Both the position numbers and the translations under genes were made by a program. 5,452 nt of DNA from an uncultured Limnohabitans sp. Lineage in GTDB: Bacteria > Pseudomonadota > Gammaproteobacteria > Burkholderiales > Burkholderiaceae_C. Location of the stretch: the NCBI RefSeq assembly GCF_937889215.1, contig NZ_CALBEX010000384.1, positions 1-5,452 of the forward strand, given 5' to 3'. This document shows, in pieces, positions 1 through 5,370 of the stretch. The notes under the pieces were generated by a model. The model had not been told where the DNA came from and did not search any database. It saw only the letters and a program-made list of their open reading frames with translations. How positions within the stretch are numbered: position 1 is the first letter of the stretch; every line of letters starts with the position of its first letter.

Positions 1-296
1 CCTGCAAACGCACCGTCCGGTCCCAAGACCACGCTGCGCAAATCGGCATCGTTGCCCACACAGGCGAACACGATGTCCACACCCGCTGCCGCCTCACGCG
101 GTGTGGGCGCAGTGGCGTTGCCGGGGCACTCAGCGGCCCAGGCGGAGGCCTTGGCGGCGCTGCGGTTGTACACGGTGACATGGTGCCCGGCACGCGCCAG
201 GTGGCCCGCCATGGGGTAACCCATCACGCCCAGGCCCAAAAAGGCGACTTTTTTGGCAGGGGCGGCATCGTAGGTTTTGGCGGCAATTTGGCTCAT
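1..296 (-). CDS. NAD(P)-dependent beta-hydroxyacid dehydrogenase (3-hydroxyisobutyrate dehydrogenase family), N-terminal part
   Basis: Only the first 98 codons lie in the window; the gene continues past the left edge. The start is ATG at 296-294, preceded by a weak GAGA purine stretch. After a tail of about 15 residues comes a Rossmann nucleotide-binding fold with the family signature GLGVMGYPMAGHL (GxGxxG at residues 21-26). The second strand ends in VYNRS (residues 42-46). In this family an Asn-Arg after strand 2 usually goes with NADP(H), whereas an Asp goes with NAD(H); NADP preference is therefore an inference. The stretch ending DIVFACVGND and LGPDGAFA is also typical. Enzymes of the family reversibly oxidise small beta-hydroxyacids (3-hydroxyisobutyrate, tartronate semialdehyde/glycerate) or reduce semialdehydes in the cytoplasm. 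The catalytic lysine and substrate-binding C-terminal domain lie outside the window, so the substrate cannot be named. It is divergent from yggS with a 121-bp gap. The family is secure, the exact function is not. Confidence 0.9.
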   Translation of the reverse strand, partial: MSQIAAKTYDAAPAKKVAFLGLGVMGYPMAGHLARAGHHVTVYNRSAAKASAWAAECPGNATAPTPREAAAGVDIVFACVGNDADLRSVVLGPDGAFA

Positions 297-417
297 GGCA
301 TGTCTCGTTAGGGAGTGAAGAAAGGGGGTATTTTGGCAGCCCGTGGGTGGTCTGGCGCGCAACGGGTGCTTTGGGCTGACCGCTGGGTGACATCGCCGCT
401 TTTGGTACCCTCCCTTC

Positions 418-1101
418 ATGAACCCATCGATTGCCGACAACATCGCCCGTGTCAGGGTACAGATTCAGACCGCTTGCCAAGCGTCAGGACGCGCCGCAGA
501 CAGCGTACAGCTCCTGGCTGTCTCCAAAACCTGGGGCCCCGATGCGGTGCGCCAGGCCCATGCGGCTGGGCAAACCGCTTTTGGCGAAAACTACATCCAA
601 GAAGCGGTGGACAAGATCAACGCCTTGCGCGATTTGCCCTTGCAGTGGCACTGCATCGGCCCCATCCAGAGCAACAAGACCCGATTGGTGGCCGAACACT
701 TTGACTGGGTGCACAGCGTCGACCGCCTCAAAATCGCCCAGCGCCTGTCTGAGCAACGCCCCGAGCACCTGCTGCCCTTGCAGGTGTGCATTCAGGTGAA
801 TGTGGACGGGGGCGACAACAAATCGGGCGTGAGCCCACAAGAACTGCCCGAGCTGGCGCAAGCCGTGGCCGCTTTGCCGCGCCTGCAACTGCGCGGCCTA
901 ATGACCATCCCCGAGCCTGCAGAGACGACTGTGCAAATGCGCGCCGTGCACGCCCAGGCCAAATCCCTTTTTGAAGCCCTGCGCCAGCAAGGCCTGCTGC
1001 TCGACACATTGTCGATGGGCATGAGCGCCGACATGGCCGAAGCCATAGCCGAAGGCAGCACGCTGGTGCGGGTGGGCACCGCCATTTTTGGCCAACGCTG
1101 A
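418..1101 (+). CDS. yggS: YggS/PLPBP family pyridoxal 5'-phosphate homeostasis protein
   Basis: This 227-residue protein is normal length for the YggS/YlmE/PROSC family, a single TIM-barrel that binds PLP but has no known catalytic activity. The family buffers PLP and affects amino- and keto-acid balance in the cytoplasm. Family motifs appear in order: LLAVSK with the predicted PLP-binding lysine K37 (codon 526-528); FGENYIQEA (residues 55-63); WHCIGPIQSNK (77-87); HSVDR (99-103); QVNVDGGDNKSGV; LRGLMTIPEP; and the phosphate-binding end LSMGMSADM (198-206), GST (213-215) and RVGTAIFG (218-225). All the usual ligand positions look intact. The ATG at 418 matches the family N-terminus. No Shine-Dalgarno sequence precedes it; the upstream bases are pyrimidine-rich. 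Many bacteria have this gene next to proC or pilus genes, but here its neighbours are a divergent beta-hydroxyacid dehydrogenase and a convergent asparaginase. The identification is firm. Confidence 0.97.
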   Translation: MNPSIADNIARVRVQIQTACQASGRAADSVQLLAVSKTWGPDAVRQAHAAGQTAFGENYIQEAVDKINALRDLPLQWHCIGPIQSNKTRLVAEHFDWVHSVDRLKIAQRLSEQRPEHLLPLQVCIQVNVDGGDNKSGVSPQELPELAQAVAALPRLQLRGLMTIPEPAETTVQMRAVHAQAKSLFEALRQQGLLLDTLSMGMSADMAEAIAEGSTLVRVGTAIFGQR

Positions 1102-1116
1102 GCGGCTCAGGCCCAA

Positions 1117-1133
1117 CCCAGCGGTGCTTGGGG
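1117..1133. terminator. Possible hairpin between convergent yggS and asparaginase genes
   Basis: The 72-bp gap between the two convergent stop codons contains CCCAGC (1117-1122) and GCTTGGG (1126-1132). These can pair as a six-base stem with one bulged T and a three-base loop. There is no T-run on either side, so this is not a standard intrinsic terminator. It is listed only as the best candidate for 3'-end structure in the gap. Confidence 0.2.
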
Positions 1134-1173
1134 CACGCGCATTGCACCTTCAACGGCACGCCCCCGCCGCCAC

Positions 1174-2190
1174 TCAGGCCGCCTCGCCAGCGCGCAACTG
1201 GAACACACTGCGCCGCTCGCCCACCGGCGCGCCCGCCACATTCAGCAACACCTGCGCACGCCAAGGCGCCAGGGCGGTGCGTTGCGCATCGTCCAGCCAA
1301 CCGAGTTGGTCCAAGGCTTCGACGGTGGCCGCAAACAGCGCGGCCTTGTTGCCATCCATGATCTTGATGGCCAAGGCTTGGCCACGCACACGGCTGGCCA
1401 CCACCTGCACACCGTCTGCGCCAACCTTGCTGACCCAGTCGCCCCGACCCGCGCGCATAAAGTCGGCATCGTTGCGGCCGGTGCCCGACACCAATTCGGG
1501 GTGGGCGCTCATGGCTTGGCCCAACAGTTGCAAGCTCTCGCCATACAAGCCGTCGGATTCGGGCTGCGCCAATCGGGCATAGCTGCGGGCCAAGCGCAAC
1601 AGGGGCATGGCGTAGTTGGGGGCCGAGCAGCCGTCAATGCCCAGCGCCAGCTCTTCTTCAGTTAAACCGGCCAGATGCGCCACGGCTTGGCGAATGTTTT
1701 GCTGCAGCGGGTGGTCCACCTCGGTGTAAGTGTCGGTGGGCAGGCCGTGCTGCACGCAGTAGGCCAAAAAACCGCTGTGCTTGCCGCTGCAGTTGTGGTG
1801 CCGCTCGTCGTAGGCAAAGCCTTCGGGCATGGGTTGGTCAAAGAACGTGAAGCGGTAAGGTACATGGCAGCCGCAGCGCATCTGGCGGGTAGTGCTGCCA
1901 CTCTTGCGCAAGATGGACGAGACCTGCTCGACGTGCATCTCTTCGCCGTTGTGGCTGGCGCACATCATGGCCAGCTCGGGGGGCGTGAAGCCAAAATGCG
2001 CCACGCCGCCCGACTGCACCAGCGGCAGCGCCTGCATGGCCTTGAGGGTGGAGCGGGTGAAGCACAGCCAGTGCGGGTTGCCCACTTGGGCCAACACGCG
2101 GCCTTCGGTGTCGGTCACGGCCAGTGCACCCATGTGCACGCATTCCTGGATGCCATTGCGGGTCAGCTCGATCAGCGGTTCAAAGTTCAC
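1174..2190 (-). CDS. L-asparaginase, Rhizobium etli type (asparaginase II family, class 3)
   Basis: This is a 338-residue enzyme predicted to hydrolyse L-asparagine to aspartate and ammonia in the cytoplasm. It belongs to the R. etli-type family, which is unrelated to E. coli AnsA/AnsB and to the Ntn-hydrolase IaaA type. The known active-site residues of R. etli ReAV are all present, one position earlier in the first part: S47 and K50 in FTRSTLKAMQ, S79 in CASHNGE, C134 and K137 in NCSGKH, D186 and C188 in GIDGCSAP, and K255 in WVSKVGADG. C134, K137 and C188 correspond to the metal-site residues of ReAV. No signal peptide is visible. The start chosen is GTG at 2190-2188, giving MNFEPLIELTRNG, which fits the family N-terminus; there is no in-frame ATG nearby and no clear Shine-Dalgarno. 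The reading frame stays open upstream into the neighbouring gene, but that part is antisense and resembles nothing. It is divergent from the biotin-carboxyltransferase gene (88-bp gap) and convergent with yggS. Confidence 0.93.
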   Translation of the reverse strand: MNFEPLIELTRNGIQECVHMGALAVTDTEGRVLAQVGNPHWLCFTRSTLKAMQALPLVQSGGVAHFGFTPPELAMMCASHNGEEMHVEQVSSILRKSGSTTRQMRCGCHVPYRFTFFDQPMPEGFAYDERHHNCSGKHSGFLAYCVQHGLPTDTYTEVDHPLQQNIRQAVAHLAGLTEEELALGIDGCSAPNYAMPLLRLARSYARLAQPESDGLYGESLQLLGQAMSAHPELVSGTGRNDADFMRAGRGDWVSKVGADGVQVVASRVRGQALAIKIMDGNKAALFAATVEALDQLGWLDDAQRTALAPWRAQVLLNVAGAPVGERRSVFQLRAGEAA

Positions 2191-2201
2191 GGTTTGGTTT
2201 T

Positions 2202-2229
2202 TTGAGACAAGAAAAACCCAGTTTAAATT
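2202..2229 (+). promoter_or_regulatory. Candidate sigma-70 promoter for the biotinyl-carboxyltransferase gene
   Basis: The 88-bp gap between the divergent genes has an AT-richer core (about 2191-2230) in GC-rich surroundings. On the plus strand it holds TTGAGA (2202-2207, one mismatch to the -35 consensus), a 16-base spacer and TAAATT (2224-2229, four of six -10 positions). Transcription would start near 2236, leaving a leader of about 40 bases before the ATG at 2279. No equally good element for the asparaginase was found on the other strand, although TTTAAA at 2222-2227 is palindromic and could serve both directions. Confidence 0.4.
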
Positions 2230-2278
2230 GTCCCGAACTTGACCGGGTGCTGGCGGAGCTGCGCCGCACAATGGCTGC

Positions 2279-4096
2279 ATGCAAAACATCCATTCCCCCC
2301 TGCAAGCGCAACTGGTCCAGTGGTTGGTGGCCCCCGGTGCGGCCGTGGCCGCAGGCGATGTGCTGGTGATTTTGGAGGCCATGAAGATGGAGCACGAAAT
2401 CCGTGCGCCTGAGGCTGGCTTGGTGGGTGAACTGTTCTTCCAAGCCGGCGAAGCAGTGGCCGAAGGCGAGGTGCTGGCCTCGCTCACGCCTTTGGCCGAT
2501 GCGGCCTCGCATCCGCACCCCCCTGTCGACACCACCAACACGCCGCCGCACGCCGCCAAGCCATCGAACGAGCGAGCCGACCTGCACAAACTAAAGGCCC
2601 GCCTGGCCTTCACGCAAGACTCTGCTCGCCCCGAAGCCGTGACCAAGCGCCATGCCATGGGGCTGCGCACCGCCCGCGAAAACATCACCGACCTGTGTGA
2701 CCCTGACTCATTCATTGAATACGGCGCCCTGGCTGTGGCCGCGCAAAGCCGCCGCCGCACGGCGGACGACCTGATGCGCAACACGCCCGCCGATGGCATG
2801 GTCACCGGCATCGGCTGCGTCAACGGCCAGCGCGTGGTGGTCATGGCCTACGACTTCACCGTATTGGCGGGCACACAAGGCATGCGCAACCACCAAAAAA
2901 CCGACCGCATGCTGGGCATCGCTTTGCAGCACAAGCTGCCGGTGGTGCTGTTCGCCGAAGGTGGCGGCGGCCGGCCAGGCGATGTGGACGTGGCCATCGT
3001 GGCGGGCCTGAACCTGGCCACTTTTGCCTCGTTTGCGCGCCTCAATGGCCGCGTGCCGGTGGTGGGCGTGGTGGCCGGGCGTTGCTTTGCGGGCAACGCC
3101 GCGCTGTTGGGCTGCTCTGACGTGATCATCGCCACACACGGCAGCAACATCGGCATGGGCGGCCCGGCCATGGTCGAGGGCGGCGGTCTGGGTGTTTTCA
3201 AGCCCGAGCAGATTGGCCCAAGTGGCGTGCAGCATGACAACGGCGTGATCGATGTGTTGGTGGATGACGAGGCACAAGCCGTGGCCACGGCGCGGCATTA
3301 CCTGTCGTTTTTTCAAGGCGCGCAAACCGAATGGGAAGCACCGCCCGCCGAGGCCCTGCGCCATGTGGTGCCCGAAAACCGCCTGCGCGTGTACGACACC
3401 CGCGCCGCCATGCAGGGCATCGCCGACGAAAGCAGCCTATTGCTCTTGCGAACCGGTTTTGGCGTGGGCATCCACACCGCGCTGGCGCGCATCGCAGGAC
3501 GCCCGGTGGGCCTCATGGCCAACGACCCCTTGCATTTGGGTGGGGCCATTGACGCCGATGCCGCCGACAAGGCCGCGCGTTTCATGCAGCTGTGCAACGC
3601 ACACGGCTTGCCCATCGTGAGCTTGGTGGACACGCCCGGCTTCATGGTCGGGCCCGAGACCGAAGCCACGGCGCAGGTGCGTCATGTCTCGCGCATGTTT
3701 GTCGCAGCCGCGCATTTGCGGGTGCCGCTGCTCAGCGTGGTGCTGCGCAAAGGCTACGGCCTGGGCGCCATGGCCATGACGGGTGGCGGCTTTCACGAAA
3801 CCTTGGCCACCGTGGCCTGGCCCACAGGCGAGTTTGGCGGCATGGGCCTGGAGGGCGCGGTGCGCTTGGGCTACCGCAAGGAACTGGAGGCCGTGCCCGA
3901 GGGCCCAGAACGTGACGCGCTGTTTGACCAACTGTTGGCCCAGCAATACGACAACGGCAGCGCCATCAACATGGCAGCCACGCTGGAGATCGATGCGGTG
4001 ATCGACCCGGCCGAAACGCGGACGTGGTTGGTGGCTGGTTTGGCGTCAGGGGCAATCGCCCCCGACGCTGGGGTCAGGGCCATCGACACTTGGTGA
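2279..4096 (+). CDS. Biotinyl carrier-carboxyltransferase fusion, acyl-CoA carboxylase type
   Basis: This 605-residue protein joins two functions of a biotin-dependent carboxylase. Residues 1-72 are a biotinyl domain with the attachment motif EAMKMEH, so K36 (codon 2384-2386) is the predicted biotinylated lysine; the two glycine-containing turns (PGAAVAAGD and AGEAVAEGE) are in place. Residues 73-100 are a Pro/His/Ala-rich linker, as expected for a swinging arm. Residues 102-605 are a complete carboxyltransferase of crotonase-like fold, with N and C halves. Glycine-rich oxyanion-type segments include GGGGRPGD (228-235), FAGNAALLG (270-278), DTPGFMVGPETE (451-462), RKGYGLGAMAM (490-500) and GMGLEGAV (521-528). 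It should move CO2 from carboxybiotin to an acyl-CoA in the cytoplasm; the acyl-CoA is unknown. No biotin carboxylase domain is fused or adjacent; an in-frame TGA at 2240-2242 rules out extension. The ATG at 2279 lacks a near Shine-Dalgarno. The domain order matches the C-terminal half of single-chain long-chain acyl-CoA carboxylases. Confidence 0.93.
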   Translation: MQNIHSPLQAQLVQWLVAPGAAVAAGDVLVILEAMKMEHEIRAPEAGLVGELFFQAGEAVAEGEVLASLTPLADAASHPHPPVDTTNTPPHAAKPSNERADLHKLKARLAFTQDSARPEAVTKRHAMGLRTARENITDLCDPDSFIEYGALAVAAQSRRRTADDLMRNTPADGMVTGIGCVNGQRVVVMAYDFTVLAGTQGMRNHQKTDRMLGIALQHKLPVVLFAEGGGGRPGDVDVAIVAGLNLATFASFARLNGRVPVVGVVAGRCFAGNAALLGCSDVIIATHGSNIGMGGPAMVEGGGLGVFKPEQIGPSGVQHDNGVIDVLVDDEAQAVATARHYLSFFQGAQTEWEAPPAEALRHVVPENRLRVYDTRAAMQGIADESSLLLLRTGFGVGIHTALARIAGRPVGLMANDPLHLGGAIDADAADKAARFMQLCNAHGLPIVSLVDTPGFMVGPETEATAQVRHVSRMFVAAAHLRVPLLSVVLRKGYGLGAMAMTGGGFHETLATVAWPTGEFGGMGLEGAVRLGYRKELEAVPEGPERDALFDQLLAQQYDNGSAINMAATLEIDAVIDPAETRTWLVAGLASGAIAPDAGVRAIDTW

Positions 4097-4133
4097 CCCA
4101 GCGCACCGCCAGAGGCGCCTGGCAGCCCGTCGG

Positions 4134-4159
4134 GCGCATCCGTCGCTGCGCGTTTATTT
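4134..4159 (+). terminator. Possible intrinsic terminator after the carboxyltransferase gene
   Basis: GCGCA (4134-4138) and TGCGC (4147-4151) can form a five-base stem with an eight-base loop. It is followed on the plus strand by GTTTATTT, a short T-rich stretch that overlaps the convergent dolP stop codon. Just upstream, GCCC-GTC-GGGC (4125-4135) forms a competing hairpin. The orientation suits the carboxyltransferase gene; nothing similar is seen for dolP. The stem is short and the T-run is interrupted. Confidence 0.35.
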
Positions 4160-4771
4160 GCTTGGCTGGCTCAGGCGCTGCAGTTCTTGCTCCGAGATTT
4201 CTTCAAAAACGCGCACCACCTTGGACACGCCGCTCATGCCGCGCACGATGTCCGTGGCCCGTTTGGCTTCACGGGGCGTGACACGGCCCATCAGGTACAC
4301 CGTGCCGCGCTCGGTCACCACCTTGATGGCATTAACCTGTAGGTCCTTGGCGTCTACAAAAGCGGCCTTGACACGGCCTGTGGTGACCACGTCTTTGGAG
4401 CGCTGGGTCAAGGTGCTGATGGACATCACGGCCAGGTCATTGACCACCGCGTTCACGTTTTCTTGGCCCTTGGCCAGTTTTTCGGCGCGCTCCTTGTCGG
4501 CAGCGGTGCGCACTTCGCCCGTGAGCAAGACCTGGCGGTTGAAGCTGGTCACGTTCAGGTGGATACGCTCGCCCATTTCTTGGCGAACCGCGCTGGCCAC
4601 CTTGATCTCGATGGCCTCGTCTTCGACCTGGGTGCCCGTGGTGCGCCGGTCCAGAGCGACCACACCCGTCATGACGGCACCGCCAACGATCAGCGGCGCG
4701 CAAGCGCTCAAGCTGCTCAAGGAGGCCAGCAAAACCGCACCATAAACCACCGTTTGAAGTTGACGTTTCAT
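4154..4771 (-). CDS. dolP: Dual-BON-domain outer-membrane lipoprotein, DolP (YraP) family
   Basis: This is a 205-residue lipoprotein. It starts with a short positive N-terminus (MKRQ), a hydrophobic segment and the lipobox LSAC at residues 21-24, so C24 should be lipidated. Position +2 is Ala, not Asp, which predicts sorting to the outer membrane. A Gly/Val-rich segment leads into TTGTQVEDEAIEIKV, very like the same stretch in E. coli DolP. BON domain 1 spans about residues 50-116 (core HLNVTSFNRQVLLTGEV). BON domain 2 spans about 125-192 (core IKVVTERGTVYLMGRVTPREA), followed by GVSKVVRVFE and a short Glu/Gln/Ser-rich tail. E. coli DolP binds anionic phospholipids through its second BON domain, concentrates at division sites and supports outer-membrane integrity and BAM function; the same role is inferred here. 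The ATG at 4771 follows the diaA stop directly. The AGGAG ribosome site lies inside the end of diaA, so translation is probably coupled. Confidence 0.94.
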   Translation of the reverse strand: MKRQLQTVVYGAVLLASLSSLSACAPLIVGGAVMTGVVALDRRTTGTQVEDEAIEIKVASAVRQEMGERIHLNVTSFNRQVLLTGEVRTAADKERAEKLAKGQENVNAVVNDLAVMSISTLTQRSKDVVTTGRVKAAFVDAKDLQVNAIKVVTERGTVYLMGRVTPREAKRATDIVRGMSGVSKVVRVFEEISEQELQRLSQPSK

Positions 4772-5356
4772 TTAATAAGACTCCTGTTCACCCAACAACT
4801 GGGTGTCAATACCATCACACAAACAGTGCAGCACCAACTGCTGCACCTCGCGAATTCGGGCCACCCGCTCGTGGGGCACGCAGACATGCACATCGGTCTC
4901 GCGCAGTTGACGGGCCAATGCGCCGCCTTGGTGGCCGGTCAAGGCCACCACGCTCATTTCTCGCTCATGCGCAGCCTCCACGGCCGACACCAAAGCCGAC
5001 TCAGCACCCCGAGCGCTGATCAAGAAAAGCACATCGCCAGTATGGCCCAAGGCACGCACCTGGTGGGCCAAGGCCAGCTCATCGGGCCACTGGCTGCCCA
5101 TCTGGGCATCGGCCGACAAGGCCATGGCCGACAGGCCTGGCCGTTCGCGTTCGAAGCCGCCGACCATCAAACCGGCCAAATATTGCGCCAAACCTGCCGA
5201 AGCGCCCAAGCCAGCGGTGAGCACTTTGCCCCCGCCGGTCACACAGGCCAACACGGCTTGCACGGCCGCATCGACCGGTTTGGCCAAGCCCTCGGCCACC
5301 TGGTAATGCAGGTCGGCACTGTCTATGAAATGCTGTTGAATGCGCAGGTCTAACAT
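4772..5356 (-). CDS. diaA: SIS-domain protein, DiaA/GmhA family (DiaA-like)
   Basis: This 194-residue single-domain SIS protein is close in length to E. coli DiaA (196). It has the four-helix lead-in (residues 1-40), the first SIS loop GGKVLTAGLGASAG (42-55), FERERPGL (68-75), QVRALGHTGDVLFLISARG (99-117), VVALTGHQGG (136-145) and the C-terminal helix ARIREV...LHCLCDGID (166-184). DiaA promotes timely replication initiation by binding DnaA as a tetramer; GmhA is a zinc-dependent sedoheptulose-7-phosphate isomerase. Here the first-helix metal ligands of GmhA are replaced (AQYLAGL where AQHFxAEL is usual) and the IQE glutamine is R169, so isomerase activity is unlikely. At the C-terminus L187-L188 align with DiaA L190-F191, reported to matter for DnaA contact. 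The start chosen is ATG 5356-5354, which matches DiaA's N-terminus; a TTG at 5389 would add 11 non-homologous residues. It is followed at once by dolP, as in E. coli yraO-yraP. The DiaA role is an inference from context and residue loss. Confidence 0.85.
   Translation of the reverse strand: MLDLRIQQHFIDSADLHYQVAEGLAKPVDAAVQAVLACVTGGGKVLTAGLGASAGLAQYLAGLMVGGFERERPGLSAMALSADAQMGSQWPDELALAHQVRALGHTGDVLFLISARGAESALVSAVEAAHEREMSVVALTGHQGGALARQLRETDVHVCVPHERVARIREVQQLVLHCLCDGIDTQLLGEQESY
4781..4785 (-). promoter_or_regulatory. Shine-Dalgarno site for dolP, inside the 3' end of diaA
   Basis: On the minus strand the sequence reads AGGAG, nine bases, then the dolP ATG. The site lies within the last codons of the upstream SIS gene, whose TAA (4774-4772) abuts that ATG. 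It fixes the dolP start and is the only strong Shine-Dalgarno sequence I see ahead of a gene in the window. Confidence 0.85.
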
Positions 5357-5364
5357 AGGGCGCG

Positions 5365-5370
5365 ATGATA
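5365..5370 (-). promoter_or_regulatory. Candidate -10 element for the diaA-dolP unit
   Basis: On the minus strand TATCAT (five of six matches to TATAAT) lies eight bases before the diaA ATG. No Shine-Dalgarno sequence intervenes (CGCGCCCT). If used, the transcript would begin at or next to the start codon, giving a leaderless or nearly leaderless mRNA. No good -35 box is found at normal spacing; CTTGCA sits 14 bases upstream. The remaining bases up to 5452 show no recognisable gene: short frames are broken by stops, and none resembles YraN, the usual upstream neighbour. Confidence 0.3.

Noticed and set aside
338..370. Possible stem CCCGT / ACGGG (340-344, 362-366) in the yggS-dehydrogenase gap as a riboswitch or attenuator.
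   Set aside because: Only five pairs with a 17-base loop and no terminator or anti-terminator pattern; nothing resembles a known riboswitch.
728..1300. Minus-strand open frame of 190 codons spanning yggS and the gap to the asparaginase.
   Set aside because: It covers clear coding sequence on other frames, and its Ala/Arg/Cys-rich composition is typical of a shadow frame.
2191..2278. A truncated or frameshifted biotin carboxylase domain upstream of the carboxyltransferase fusion.
   Set aside because: The in-frame stop at 2240-2242 and the well-supported asparaginase gene immediately to the left leave no room for BC remnants, and the biotinyl domain is complete from its first residues.
2191..2844. 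Long open frame on the minus strand extending the asparaginase about 218 codons upstream, opposite the carboxyltransferase gene.
   Set aside because: It is antisense to a well-supported coding region, its translation is low-complexity Ala/Ser/Arg-rich with no recognisable domain, and the asparaginase family N-terminus fits the GTG at 2190. High GC and strong codon bias leave such frames open by chance.
4463..5353. Plus-strand open frame of 296 codons opposite dolP and diaA.
   Set aside because: It is the mirror of two well-supported genes; the His/Gln/Gly-rich translation has no family resemblance and no ribosome site precedes it.
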